NCBI GenBank assembly: GCA_016926135.1 | Contig: JAFGPH010000307.1 | Coordinates: forward strand, 1-37,201 | From: Deltaproteobacteria bacterium | GTDB lineage: Bacteria > Desulfobacterota > DSM-4660 > Desulfatiglandales > HGW-15 | Direction: 5' to 3' | Length of the DNA: 37,201 nucleotides | In this document: in pieces, positions 15,831 through 24,374 of the stretch | Position numbering within the stretch: position 1 is the stretch's first letter | Layout: each line of letters starts with the position of its first letter | The notes under the pieces: generated by a model | Seen by the model: the letters and a program-made list of their open reading frames with translations, nothing else | The model's database searches: none | What the model was told of the DNA's origin: nothing | Program-made: the position numbers and the translations under genes

Positions 15831-17063
15831 ATGAAGGATGACCGGACGATTTTGATCGGGCAGAGTCTTTTTGGATTTCAGGCCGCGCTTCAGCAGGCAG
15901 GGTCGAGCCTGGGGGAATACCTGGAGAAGTACTATTACACGAAGTGGACGAGTGAGACACTTTACGCCGCCCTGTCCCTCCGCACGACCTTTGTTACCGC
16001 CATGCACCAGTTCCTGGCGGACGAAGGCCTCTTCAACATTGAGAGACTTCAGTTGAGCCCGGTGACCGACCCTCTGGCCCATGACGTGGAATACGTCCCT
16101 TCCATCCAGTACAAGGGGCAGCACTATCTCCTCACCCACAGCATGATCTATGCCAAGTTCCTGGCCTGTCACCATCCCCGGATGAAGGGTATCTTCGTGG
16201 ACTCCCCGAACATCCGGCTCGAGATCGAGAGCCCGGACAGGATGCAGCGGGGAAAGTATCTGATCGACTTCAGCCAGATGGACCTGGAGGTCAGAAGAAA
16301 TCGGGGCGTCGACCTGAAGACCTATCTGGGAGCACCCAAGAAGGTGAAAAAGATCCTGGCCGAGGACATGGAAAAGGCCCTGGATCTCTTCGAAAGGATG
16401 ATCGTCCACTCCGTCACCAGGATTCTGGAGAGGAACGAGGAGGACCTCAAGACCCTGGGTGTTGCCCTGGAGGTGCCTCGACAGCCCTTTCCGCGTTTCC
16501 GGTGCGACCAGGCCAAGAAGAAGTATGGCAGGGGATACGAGATCGACCTGGGGGAGAGCACCAAGTCGCAGTTCTTCTGGATCACGGGCATTCTGAGGGA
16601 GAACTACGATCTCATCTATCCCTACCTGAAGCCGAAGGGGAAGGTCTCGCTTGCCAAGGTCACGTCGGACTCGATCTACAATTACGACATGTGTGCCAAG
16701 AGCGTCCTCAGGGACACAGGCAAACAGACGCCGGCCCTGGAGATCCTTTCCGGGGCCGTCAGGGAGTGGCTCTTCGAGCCCATCGTGGAAAGACTGCTCG
16801 ACAACGGCGTGATTCCCGCCGGGCCCGTGATTGTAAATGGCAACATCAAGAACGTGGATGAGCTGGGAGGCTACGGCCCCTTCCTGCTGATGACGCACCG
16901 CAAGGACAAGGACGGCCGGCAGACCTTCCCGGACACCTTCGGAGGAGGGATCGGGGTGGAACGGACCCTCTACGCCCTCTGCCGGGGCCCCAAGCTGGAC
17001 AAGATCGACGACATCACCTTCTTTGGAAAGAACCCCGACAGCCACCAGATCTATATGTACTGA
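15831..17063 (+). CDS. Stand-alone class II aminoacyl-tRNA synthetase-like core (asparagine synthetase A-related)
   Basis: A 410-residue protein related to the catalytic core of aspartyl/asparaginyl-tRNA synthetases but without their N-terminal OB-fold tRNA anticodon-binding domain. The class II motif 2 is visible as NIRLEIES (Arg near 127) followed by GKYLIDFSQMDLEV, and motif 3 as GGGIGVERTLYAL (about 372-384), so the ATP/adenylate site looks intact. YLLTHSMIYAKFLA matches the LTQSPQLYKE-type segment. Archaeal paralogs of this kind make asparagine from aspartate rather than charge tRNA, and the position straight after glnA supports a role in amide amino-acid synthesis. This role is inferred; an amino-acid ligase for another acceptor is also possible. 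AAGGAGGAAG precedes the ATG. Confidence 0.75.
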   Translation: MKDDRTILIGQSLFGFQAALQQAGSSLGEYLEKYYYTKWTSETLYAALSLRTTFVTAMHQFLADEGLFNIERLQLSPVTDPLAHDVEYVPSIQYKGQHYLLTHSMIYAKFLACHHPRMKGIFVDSPNIRLEIESPDRMQRGKYLIDFSQMDLEVRRNRGVDLKTYLGAPKKVKKILAEDMEKALDLFERMIVHSVTRILERNEEDLKTLGVALEVPRQPFPRFRCDQAKKKYGRGYEIDLGESTKSQFFWITGILRENYDLIYPYLKPKGKVSLAKVTSDSIYNYDMCAKSVLRDTGKQTPALEILSGAVREWLFEPIVERLLDNGVIPAGPVIVNGNIKNVDELGGYGPFLLMTHRKDKDGRQTFPDTFGGGIGVERTLYALCRGPKLDKIDDITFFGKNPDSHQIYMY

Positions 17064-17290
17064 AGAGGTCCACGGCACAGGGTGCAAGGCACAAGGGAAG
17101 AAAGCTCGCCTCCCTTACGAGCTGGCGTGACGAAATCATGGCCGTACTTGATTCCCTTTTCACGGGGTTCAGACGGCAGACCCCTGCTATCCTGGATCCA
17201 TCTGCCGGATATGTGATTTCCCGTGTTCTCCGTGTTTTCCTTCCCTCCCATAGCCTCTTGCCGGTCAGAGGCTTCCAGTTTCCACCCTGG

Positions 17291-17319
17291 TTGACAAATT
17301 CTACCATTACGGCCAAAGT
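17291..17319 (+). promoter_or_regulatory. Candidate sigma-70 promoter
   Basis: A consensus -35 TTGACA (17291-17296) is followed after 17 bases by a poor -10 CAAAGT (17314-17319). It lies upstream of the truncated RNA-ligase gene. The remainder of the gap 17064-17350 shows only a CACGGCACAGGG/GGCACAAGGG-like repetition and no gene. Confidence 0.3.
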
Positions 17320-17350
17320 ACACTCTCAGGAGGCCTGAGGGTCACTTACC

Positions 17351-17698
17351 TTGGTCAGTTCAGAAGAACGACATCAGATGCTTTGGGATGAGTTTCTGAG
17401 TTTGAGGCGGACGCTCCCCACCGAGAAACGTGATTACGAGGAGTGGCATAGAAAACGAAGGGAGTATGCGGCTTGGACTATTGCTATTGAAAGCCAATCC
17501 GTGCAGTCTCGGATTGATGCAGCCAGGGCACATCTATCAGGGTTTCTGTTGGAACCATATCGCCGACAGGCCCACGTGACGTTGTTTGCCGTGAAAACAC
17601 CCCCCTTTCACCCCGACCCTCTCCCCCCACTTGGGTGGAGAGGGGGATTTTCATCCTCGGTGGTGGCAAGAAATAGTAACCTGGTCATGAGCGTTTAG
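17351..17698 (+). pseudogene. Truncated 2'-5' RNA ligase/phosphodiesterase-like gene
   Basis: The first 79 codons or so read like the N-terminal half of a 2H-phosphoesterase: a helical start, YAAWTIAIES, SRIDAARAHLSGFL, then YRRQAHVTLFA, which contains the first HxTx motif. Normal members are 170-200 residues and need two HxTx motifs. Here the similarity stops right after the first, at about 17590, where a C-rich repetitive sequence begins, and the frame runs out by chance at 17698. The gene therefore looks broken by insertion or deletion. The start could be the TTG at 17351 or the ATG at 17378. Confidence 0.6.
17594..17655. repeat. C-rich intergenic repeat with hairpin
   Basis: The C-rich stretch contains CCCTCTCC (17617-17624) pairing with GGAGAGGG (17637-17644), then GGATTTTC. 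It has the form of dispersed intergenic hairpin repeats with a CCCCGACCCTCTCCC core. It begins exactly where the RNA-ligase similarity ends. A run of 11 G follows at 17708-17718. It could act as a weak terminator. Confidence 0.5.
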
Positions 17699-17884
17699 GC
17701 ATGCGGCGGGGGGGGGGGCAAATAGGCGTTCAGTGAACAGCGTTGACGTTAACCCACAACAATCAACCACACATGCCTTGGCACAACCCCTGGGCCGGGA
17801 GGACATTCTCCCACGGCTTTTTGCTTGAGGCCTGAAGCCTTCCCCCGTATATTGGAAGCATCAACGCGCAGGAAGGTGGAGGAT

Positions 17885-18631
17885 ATGTCTCAATACAGAA
17901 TTCATCCCATGGCCTTGGGCTCGAAGATTTTCGATAAGGGCATGATGACCTACCAATACGGGTACGGGACGCCCTATACGATTCCCATTTACAGCTGGTA
18001 CCTGGAGGGAGGAAGTCAGAGGATCCTGGTCGATACCGGAGAGATGGGCCCCATCCGCTCGGAGGAAAGGGAGCGCTCCATCGGTGGCCGCATTTACACC
18101 TTTGAAGAAGGCCTCGCCAGATGGGGGATGAAGCCCGAAGAGATCGACGTGGTCATTCATACGCATCTGCACAACGATCATTGTGAGAACGATTCGAAGT
18201 GCGTCAATGCGAGGTTCTATGCCCACGAAAAGGAGCTGATCACGATCCACGAGCCGCACCCGCTCGATATACGCTACAACGAGGAATTCATTCTGGATGT
18301 GGAGGAGGGTGGGCAGATTCAGCCCATCACGGAGGACATGGAGATCCTGCCCGGCATTCGTGTGGTGCACACTCCTGCCCATACCGAGGGAGGTCTGACG
18401 GTTCTGATCGACACGCCTTCGGGGGTGGCGGCCATCACCGGGTTCTGCGTCATCATGGAGAATTTCCATCCCCCCAAGCAGATCAGGGCCATGGAGATGG
18501 AGGTGATCCCGCCCGGAACGCACGTGAATGTCTACGAGTCCTACGATATCATGATGCGGGTCAAGGGCATGGCCGATATCCTCCTGCCTCTCCATGAGCC
18601 GGCATTCGCCTCGAAGGAGACGATTCCGTGA
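17885..18631 (+). CDS. Metallo-beta-lactamase-fold hydrolase, N-acyl homoserine lactonase-like
   Basis: A 248-residue protein; the ATG at 17885 follows AGGTGGAGG. The zinc motif HLHNDH lies at 94-99, the next His at 166 (TPAHTEGG) and the last at 237 (PLHEPAF), the pattern of AHL lactonase relatives. Where those enzymes have the metal-bridging Asp, a few residues before a conserved ENF, this protein has Gly186-Phe-Cys188 (TGFCVIMENF). The active site is therefore altered; Cys188 might take the ligand role. The substrate is unknown and quorum quenching should not be assumed. It is followed after 33 bases by a small gene on the same strand. Confidence 0.8.
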   Translation: MSQYRIHPMALGSKIFDKGMMTYQYGYGTPYTIPIYSWYLEGGSQRILVDTGEMGPIRSEERERSIGGRIYTFEEGLARWGMKPEEIDVVIHTHLHNDHCENDSKCVNARFYAHEKELITIHEPHPLDIRYNEEFILDVEEGGQIQPITEDMEILPGIRVVHTPAHTEGGLTVLIDTPSGVAAITGFCVIMENFHPPKQIRAMEMEVIPPGTHVNVYESYDIMMRVKGMADILLPLHEPAFASKETIP

Positions 18632-18664
18632 TTTGCCGAAATCCCTTTCCGTGCTGTCTGAACG

Positions 18665-18937
18665 ATGGAAATCAAACTCAAGCCGAGCCTTTCGCACTGC
18701 ATTGAGACCGTTGCCAAGAGGGAGTATGAGAGGGTTCTGAGTCTGCTCCTCCGTGGGAAGGAAGAGGACAGCCTGTTGGATGAGTTGGAAGCACTGAGGC
18801 TGTTCCTGGAATCGGCTGACTTTCGCCAACTGCGGAGGCGCTCTGAAGATGCGTTGCTGGCAGGCAGGCGAATCGAATTCATATTGAGATCCACACGTGG
18901 GGCCCCCGGATACGAGATGGAGATCAGTGAAACATAA
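18665..18937 (+). CDS. Small hypothetical protein (90 residues)
   Basis: A helical, charged 90-residue protein with a KREYERVLSLLLRGKEEDSLLDELEALRL-like amphipathic core (residues about 18-45) and no signal, membrane segment or Cys pattern. Codon choice looks like real coding sequence although there is no good ribosome binding site. It sits 33 bases after the metallohydrolase gene and may be cotranscribed. I do not recognise the family. Confidence 0.6.
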   Translation: MEIKLKPSLSHCIETVAKREYERVLSLLLRGKEEDSLLDELEALRLFLESADFRQLRRRSEDALLAGRRIEFILRSTRGAPGYEMEISET

Positions 18938-19058
18938 AGCAGGGACGAGGGTGAGCCACGGACCTGGCGCACACAGCACAGGGATGCATGGCCGGTATCA
19001 ACGGATGTGAGGCCGGACGGCAGACTTGGGTAAACCCAGGGCACACAGGAGGTCAGCA

Positions 19059-19631
19059 ATGATTCCGCGAAATGCCTTTTATTCTCTGGTCCTTGCATTG
19101 AGCCTGATCGTATCCTCGTGCACGGCGGTTGTCTGGGAGAACCCCATGGTCCCTGTTGCGGATGCCGTGGGTGATGTGCGCCTGCCCGGCGCCTGGAAAA
19201 CCCCGGATGACGACGCCTTCATTTACATCGGCAAATCGGTGGAGGGCTGGATGAGTTTTGCCTGCGTCCCGGCCGACCCGAAGGAAGGGGACAAGCCGTT
19301 TTTCGGGAAAATGTTTGCATCGAGGCTCGGGCGCAGGACTTTTCTGAACATCAGGCTCCTCGATTGGGATCCAGACCTCTCCGGGTTCTATCTCATTGCC
19401 GAATACAGGCTGCTGGGTGGCGGGAGGCTGGCCGTTTCCATTGCGGACTCGGACTTCGTGAAGGAGGAGATCGGGAAGAACCTGCTCGCCGCGGAAACCA
19501 GGGAGCGTGAAGACATATTTTATATTTCCTGCGAATCGAAACACATCAGGGAGTTCGTGAAGCGGTCTCCCAGGGAAAGGCTCTTTCCGGACATTTCTCG
19601 ACCAGAGTCCCCTCTCATTCGTCTCAGGTAG
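19059..19631 (+). CDS. Hypothetical lipoprotein
   Basis: A 190-residue protein; the ATG at 19059 has AGGAGG six bases upstream. The N-terminus MIPRNAFYSLVLALSLIVSSC is a lipoprotein signal with lipobox VSSC, so the mature protein should be lipid-anchored in the envelope. The rest is a mix of strands, for example AFIYIGKSVEGWMSFACVP and GFYLIAEYRLLGGGRLAVSIAD, with no catalytic motif. It ends five bases from the convergent LOG gene. A small dyad (TTGGGT/ACCCAG near 19026-19039) lies upstream. Confidence 0.75.
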   Translation: MIPRNAFYSLVLALSLIVSSCTAVVWENPMVPVADAVGDVRLPGAWKTPDDDAFIYIGKSVEGWMSFACVPADPKEGDKPFFGKMFASRLGRRTFLNIRLLDWDPDLSGFYLIAEYRLLGGGRLAVSIADSDFVKEEIGKNLLAAETREREDIFYISCESKHIREFVKRSPRERLFPDISRPESPLIRLR

Positions 19632-19636
19632 TGGAG

Positions 19637-20668
19637 TCAATCGCTGTTGACGGCGTCTATGAACTGCCGGAGTCTTCCGAAATCGCGCCGGTTGAAGTCC
19701 AGGACGAGCCTGGGGAGATGGGCGATCGCCGGTTCGTCGGCTTCCTCCGGCAAGGCCCCTGAGAGAAACATCGTCCCTGCAGGTCTCAGCATGTTGGAAA
19801 AGCGAATCCTCAGTTCCTCCACCTTCTCGGGACGGATGGGGGAGGTCAGCCGAACGACCAGCGCGTCACGAAGGTAACGCAGGCTGTGATACCGGAAATA
19901 GAAGCGTTTGATCCGCCCGACCACATCGTCCACGGACTCGACCCTCTCAAAAAGGGCCAGGTCGAACGGGCTGATATAGGCCCCGGCCAGAAGGCTCTTC
20001 TCGATCAGTTCCGCCAACCTCTTCCAGTACGTCCCTTTCGGCTCGTCGACCAGGAGGATCGGGACCGGGTTGCGCTTCCCGGTCTGCACGAGGGTGAGCG
20101 CCTCCATTCCCTCGTCGAGGGTCCCGAAACCGCCCGGAAAGAGGGCGATGGCATCGCACTCCTTGAGGAAGGCCACCTTGCGGTTGAAAAAGTACTTGTA
20201 GGTGATGTTCTTGGTATCTCCCTCCATCACGGGATTGGCCTTCTGCTCGAATGGGAGCCGAATGTTCACCCCGAAGGAGGCTTGCGGTCCTGCCCCTTCA
20301 TGCACTGCCTGCATGATGCCGGGCCCGCCCCCTGTGATGACCATATATCCTGATTCAGCCAGTTTCCGGCCCAGCAGGCGTGCCATCCGGTAGGCCGTCT
20401 CATCCGCCCGGGTTCGGGCCGACCCGAACACGGTTACCTTCCTGACATCACGGTAGGGGCTGAAGGCCTTTGCCGTGAAACGCATCTCCTTGGCTGAGGC
20501 ATGCATGAGTTTGAGGTTTACCCCGCCGTCGTCTTCCTGGCCGGCCTTGAGGGATGCGATGATCATCTCCCGGATGATTTCAGGCCTTCGGATGCCGCCC
20601 GCAAGCGCAAGCACCTCACGGATGGCTTCATCGAGCGGGCCGTTGTCTCTCTTGAAATGGATTTCCAT
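19637..20668 (-). CDS. LOG-family Rossmann-fold protein (nucleotide-5'-monophosphate phosphoribohydrolase-like)
   Basis: A 343-residue protein; the ATG at 20668 follows a GGAG at proper distance. The LOG signatures are GGGPGIMQAVHEGA (around residues 120-133) and PGGFGTLDEGMEALTLVQTGK (around 180-200), with VTVFGSAR earlier. LOG proteins release the base from nucleotide monophosphates; PpnN and the plant cytokinin-activating enzymes are examples. It is longer than minimal LOG proteins (about 190) through extensions at both ends, so it is closer to the PpnN side. Its leader contains two strong hairpins. Confidence 0.88.
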   Translation of the reverse strand: MEIHFKRDNGPLDEAIREVLALAGGIRRPEIIREMIIASLKAGQEDDGGVNLKLMHASAKEMRFTAKAFSPYRDVRKVTVFGSARTRADETAYRMARLLGRKLAESGYMVITGGGPGIMQAVHEGAGPQASFGVNIRLPFEQKANPVMEGDTKNITYKYFFNRKVAFLKECDAIALFPGGFGTLDEGMEALTLVQTGKRNPVPILLVDEPKGTYWKRLAELIEKSLLAGAYISPFDLALFERVESVDDVVGRIKRFYFRYHSLRYLRDALVVRLTSPIRPEKVEELRIRFSNMLRPAGTMFLSGALPEEADEPAIAHLPRLVLDFNRRDFGRLRQFIDAVNSD

Positions 20669-20692
20669 GGCTTCTCCGGTCCTCTTTCTTTT

Positions 20693-20715
20693 CGGTCCCG
20701 CCCATCGCGGGACCG
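20693..20715 (-). promoter_or_regulatory. GC-rich hairpin just before the LOG gene
   Basis: CGGTCCCGC (20693-20701) and GCGGGACCG (20707-20715) form a perfect nine-pair stem with a five-base loop. On the transcript of the LOG gene it would end about 25 bases before the start codon, immediately ahead of the A/G-rich ribosome binding region. Confidence 0.5.
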
Positions 20716-20754
20716 TTGGTGAACCCATTCATGATAAGATGCTTTTGCGGCGAG

Positions 20755-20787
20755 GGCAAGGATGCTAACAGAAATCTAATCCTTGCC
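20755..20787. repeat. Second inverted repeat upstream of the LOG gene
   Basis: GGCAAGGAT (20755-20763) and ATCCTTGCC (20779-20787) are perfect complements around a 15-base loop. It is in the 319-base divergent gap between the LOG gene and the M48 protease gene. Confidence 0.45.
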
Positions 20788-20896
20788 GGCCGGGATGCTG
20801 TCCTCTCGGTGAAAGATGACTGGTCTTTAAAGATTCGTTGCGGTCGAGTGATCTCTCGTGATCGAGCACAGAAGAGAGGCTTTTTTTCTTGGGGCA

Positions 20897-20914
20897 ATTG
20901 TAATAAAATACAAT
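20897..20914. promoter_or_regulatory. AT-rich dyad upstream of the protease gene
   Basis: ATTGTA (20897-20902), six bases, TACAAT (20909-20914) form a perfect dyad in the only AT-rich part of the divergent gap. It may be an operator or overlap a promoter of the M48 protease gene. Confidence 0.3.
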
Positions 20915-20987
20915 CATACGTCTCAAAAAGGCGTGGGCCTCACCACACCTCTTATCTTTTAGTCCACTGTTCAGGGGGAAACGGGCC

Positions 20988-22328
20988 ATGGACGATCTTC
21001 TTTTGCCGACTCAAGGACCTGCTGCCCTCACCCGCCGGCATTTCATCTGGCTCCTGTCCATGTCGGCAGCCGGGACGGTACTCGGCTGCGCCACCAGCCC
21101 GGTGACCGGGAAGACGCAACTGATGCTGGTCTCCGAAGACCAGGAGATCCAGATGGACCGGCAGTATGCCCCTTTCCAGTTCTCGGCTGACTACGGTCAA
21201 ATCCAGGACAAGACCCTGAACGACTATGTCCGCCGTGTGGGCCAGAACATGACCGGCCGCACCCACCGGACCCACATGCCCTATTCTTTCCGGGGAGTCA
21301 ACGCCACGTACGTCAATGCCTACGCCTTCCCGGGCGGCAGCATTGCCTGCACCCGGGGGATCCTCCTCGCCCTGGAAAATGAAGCCGAGCTGGCGGCCCT
21401 CCTGGGCCATGAACTGGGCCACGTAAATGCCCGGCACACCGCCCAGCAGATGTCCAAGGGAATGCTGACCAATGCGCTGGTGGGCGGCCTCTCCGCAGTG
21501 GCCGGCGCCATGGCCAGCGGGCTGGGTCAGGTGGCCGGGGCCCTGGGCAGCATCGGCGCCGGGGCCCTGCTGGCCTCCTACAGCCGGGACAACGAGAGGG
21601 AAGCGGACGCCCTGGGCATGGAATACATGGCCAAGGGTGGATACAACCCCAAGGGCATGGTGGGACTGATGGAGATGCTCCGGAGTCTCTCCAAATCCAA
21701 GCCAGGCGCCATTGAAATGATGTTCGCCACTCACCCCATGAGCGATGAACGCTACCAGACCGCAGTCGAGACCTCTCGGGTTCAATATGCATCCTCCCGG
21801 AACCTTCCCCTGTACAAGGAACGCTACATGGACCAGACCGCCCGGCTTCGGGCCATGAAGAGGGCCATCGAAGATCTGCAGAGGGGCGAGCAGGAGACGG
21901 CCGTTCAGAAATTCGGGGAGGCCGAGGCTCATTACCGCAACGCCCTGAAGCAGGCGCCCAATGACTATGCGGGGCTGGTCATGATGGCCGCCTGCCAGAT
22001 CATCCAGAAGAAGCCCGGGGAAGGCCTCCGGTACTCGGAAGCAGCCAAGGCCGTTTATCCTCAGGAGGCCCAGGCCTACCATCTGAGCGGTTTCGCCAAA
22101 ATCCAGACCCGGGATTTCGACGGGGCCTACCAGGATTTCAGCGCCTACGAAAAAATCCTGCCCGGAAACCCCAACTCCCCTTTCTTCAAGGGGTTCTCCC
22201 TGGAAGGGATGGGGAAGAAGCCACAGGCGGCTCAGGAGTACAACCGGTACCTGCAGGTCGTAAGGGAAGGCAAATACGCCCAGCATGCCTACAACCGCCT
22301 GGTGGAATGGGGATACTACAAACGCTGA
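20988..22328 (+). CDS. M48-family metalloprotease lipoprotein with C-terminal TPRs (BepA-like)
   Basis: A 446-residue exported protease. The N-terminus has Arg-Arg and a hydrophobic stretch ending VLGC at about residue 36, a lipobox with twin-Arg features, so it is probably an envelope lipoprotein. The zinc motif HELGHVNARH lies near 139-148 and the third ligand in NEREADALG near 203. The C-terminal third has tetratricopeptide-like helices (AEAHYRNALKQAPNDYAG, QAYHLSGFAKIQTRDFDGAY). BepA-type proteins of this layout tend outer-membrane protein assembly and degrade stalled intermediates. A GGGGGAAACGGG purine stretch precedes the ATG. Confidence 0.88.
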   Translation: MDDLLLPTQGPAALTRRHFIWLLSMSAAGTVLGCATSPVTGKTQLMLVSEDQEIQMDRQYAPFQFSADYGQIQDKTLNDYVRRVGQNMTGRTHRTHMPYSFRGVNATYVNAYAFPGGSIACTRGILLALENEAELAALLGHELGHVNARHTAQQMSKGMLTNALVGGLSAVAGAMASGLGQVAGALGSIGAGALLASYSRDNEREADALGMEYMAKGGYNPKGMVGLMEMLRSLSKSKPGAIEMMFATHPMSDERYQTAVETSRVQYASSRNLPLYKERYMDQTARLRAMKRAIEDLQRGEQETAVQKFGEAEAHYRNALKQAPNDYAGLVMMAACQIIQKKPGEGLRYSEAAKAVYPQEAQAYHLSGFAKIQTRDFDGAYQDFSAYEKILPGNPNSPFFKGFSLEGMGKKPQAAQEYNRYLQVVREGKYAQHAYNRLVEWGYYKR

Positions 22329-22376
22329 CAGGCCCTCGTCAACCGATCCCCTGCCATACCTTCATGATGGAGGCGG

Positions 22377-24335
22377 TCACGCCGGATTTCGTGGTCCTGC
22401 AACAACCGGGAGCAGGACAAGGGACGGATGTGTCCTGTCTCTCAGCAAACGAACCCGGGGTGCAGGGTGGATGACGGGGGTGTCGAAGTTGTCCGCATCT
22501 GCGAAGGCGACGCTCACGCGGATGCGGTTGCCCTTCCGGAACAGGAATGAAGTCGGCAGCAGGCCGAGAGACACCTCCACCGGATTCCCGGCCTGGATGG
22601 GTGCGAGGTCTCTTTGGTAGTGGGAGTGGAATGGCAAGCCCAGGTTGTCGAAGGGCGCCCGGCTCAGGGTGCGGTGTGAAATGCGGAGTTCCCCTTCGGT
22701 GACGTAGGCGGAACTGCCTTTCTGATTCACTTCTTCCAGATACACGAACAGGTCCAGGTCCGGCGCCTCCGTCGTCAGCCACACATGGGCCACCAGATGC
22801 CCCGTGACCTCTACGTCGGTCTCGAGGGGAGGGGTGGTGTAGGTCAATGCCTTTTCGTCGTTGAAACGCATGTCGGGATAGTGGCGGGGCCAGTTCACCG
22901 CGGACCAGCGTGATTTCTTCCCGCACGTCGTCGTATAATCCACGGTGTATGCATCGAATGCCTCGGGAGCCGTCGGGGACTCCGATCCCAGGAAGCCATC
23001 ATTGACCGAGGCGATGCTCCCTGATCTTCCTGGTCCGAAGTAAAAGGGCGTGGGTTTCTGGTTTTGGAGCGGCCAACGATCGGAGGTCTGCCAGGCCTCT
23101 TCCTTTGGCGCTCCCATGACGTAGTAATGAATGGGCGGCTCATCCATTATGCCATTCCGGATGCCCTTGAGCCAGTAGTCGAACCAGCGATGGGCTTCAG
23201 CCCCGTAGTCCAGGTCAGCCCGGTCTTTCTCGACCTCGCTGTGATCCAGCGGCCGAACCGTCAGTTTCCTGGGAACGGTGAGGTTGTGGTACCAGAGGAA
23301 CATATCGGCAGTGAAGAGATCATACCATCCGTTCGTCATGTAAACGGGTATGCCGGAGCGGTTGATGCGCTCGACGAAGGGGTAAAGCGCGGCGCGGTCC
23401 TGCCAGACATCAATCCCCCCTGGTGCGGTGCTGTCACGAAACGGAAGATTCCTGGCGATCCCCGTTGTTTCCGGCAGGCTCCTGCTGCGCTCCTCGCGCG
23501 CCCGGGCAAGCAGGGTTCCGTCCTTGTCGCCGTCCACCGGTGTAATGACATTGGCGGCGAGAAAGGAGGTCGCCCAGGTGAAAAAGGAGGCAAATGCCTT
23601 GTTGTATATGCCGCCGGGATACTGGATGGCGCTATACATTTCCATGGGGGTTGATGTGGGAAAGATCGCTTTCAGGTGCGGGTTGCCCGTAGCGGCCGCA
23701 GCCATCTGGATCATGGCCTGAAAGGAGTCTCCGAACATGCCGATGTTACCATCACACCAGGGCTGGGAGGCGATCCAGTCCAGGATCTCAGAAGCCTCCC
23801 TGCCTCCCGGCTCATGAGACGCGTCAAAGATCCCGAAGGAAGCGCCCGTTCCGGGTCGCTCCACGACGATGACGGCATAGCCGTGCCTGACCATGTTCTT
23901 GAGCCACTTTGTTCTGAAAAGGGGATCCATGAAGCGGCCCTGGCCGGAAAGCCAGTACCGGATCCGGAGCATGGCCCGTTCTTTCCAGCCCAGTCCCAGC
24001 AGGTCTGCAATCAGATTCTTCCCCTTCTCATCGAAGATGGTGAAGGTCCGCAGGTAGGGCGTGTACTTGAAGAGGACGGGTAGGGGCCGGTCGGCCGGCA
24101 AACCCTTCCTGGTCGGGAGAATGAGGTCGTATGCGAGCATCGTTCCGTACGACAGGGTCAGGTAATCGGAAATGCGCCTGGATCCGTCATAGATCGCGCT
24201 GGAATAACCTTCATACCTGCCGAATCGAGACAGCGTTTTTTGACCGGCCTGTTTCTTGTAGCTCAGGAAGATCATGATCACGAGTGCGGCTGCAGCAAGG
24301 GCGCAAATCAGCCTGATGTCCAATAGCTTGTGCAT
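22377..24335 (-). CDS. CocE/NonD-type alpha/beta hydrolase
   Basis: A 652-residue protein of the X-Pro dipeptidyl-peptidase/cocaine esterase family. A single N-terminal hydrophobic segment (about 8-25) suggests periplasmic location. The nucleophile lies in GMFGDSFQAM (Ser about 205), the acid in NGWYDLF, and the His in PLDHSEVEK. The C-terminal part (from about 460) has the jelly-roll domain typical of the family, for example GHLVAHVWLTTEAPDLDLFVYLEEV. Substrates are esters or N-terminal peptides and cannot be named. GGGGAG precedes the ATG. It converges with the M48 gene over 48 bases that show no terminator. Confidence 0.87.
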   Translation of the reverse strand: MHKLLDIRLICALAAAALVIMIFLSYKKQAGQKTLSRFGRYEGYSSAIYDGSRRISDYLTLSYGTMLAYDLILPTRKGLPADRPLPVLFKYTPYLRTFTIFDEKGKNLIADLLGLGWKERAMLRIRYWLSGQGRFMDPLFRTKWLKNMVRHGYAVIVVERPGTGASFGIFDASHEPGGREASEILDWIASQPWCDGNIGMFGDSFQAMIQMAAAATGNPHLKAIFPTSTPMEMYSAIQYPGGIYNKAFASFFTWATSFLAANVITPVDGDKDGTLLARAREERSRSLPETTGIARNLPFRDSTAPGGIDVWQDRAALYPFVERINRSGIPVYMTNGWYDLFTADMFLWYHNLTVPRKLTVRPLDHSEVEKDRADLDYGAEAHRWFDYWLKGIRNGIMDEPPIHYYVMGAPKEEAWQTSDRWPLQNQKPTPFYFGPGRSGSIASVNDGFLGSESPTAPEAFDAYTVDYTTTCGKKSRWSAVNWPRHYPDMRFNDEKALTYTTPPLETDVEVTGHLVAHVWLTTEAPDLDLFVYLEEVNQKGSSAYVTEGELRISHRTLSRAPFDNLGLPFHSHYQRDLAPIQAGNPVEVSLGLLPTSFLFRKGNRIRVSVAFADADNFDTPVIHPAPRVRLLRDRTHPSLVLLPVVAGPRNPA

Positions 24336-24374
24336 CCCTTTCTCCCCTTTACCCCTGACGGTGAGAATCGCGAT

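Noticed and set aside
15807..17087. Open frame of 426 codons antisense to the synthetase-like gene
   Set aside because: The forward frame has class II motifs 2 and 3; the reverse product has none.
17735..17748. 14-base repeat GAACAGCGTTGACG, also at 35969-35982
   Set aside because: A 14-base match between two places in 37 kb is expected by chance a few times; neither copy has matching flanks.
17779..17794. Perfect sigma-54 -24 element TGGCAC upstream of the metallohydrolase gene
   Set aside because: The -12 GC doublet is absent at the required spacing (GG is found instead).
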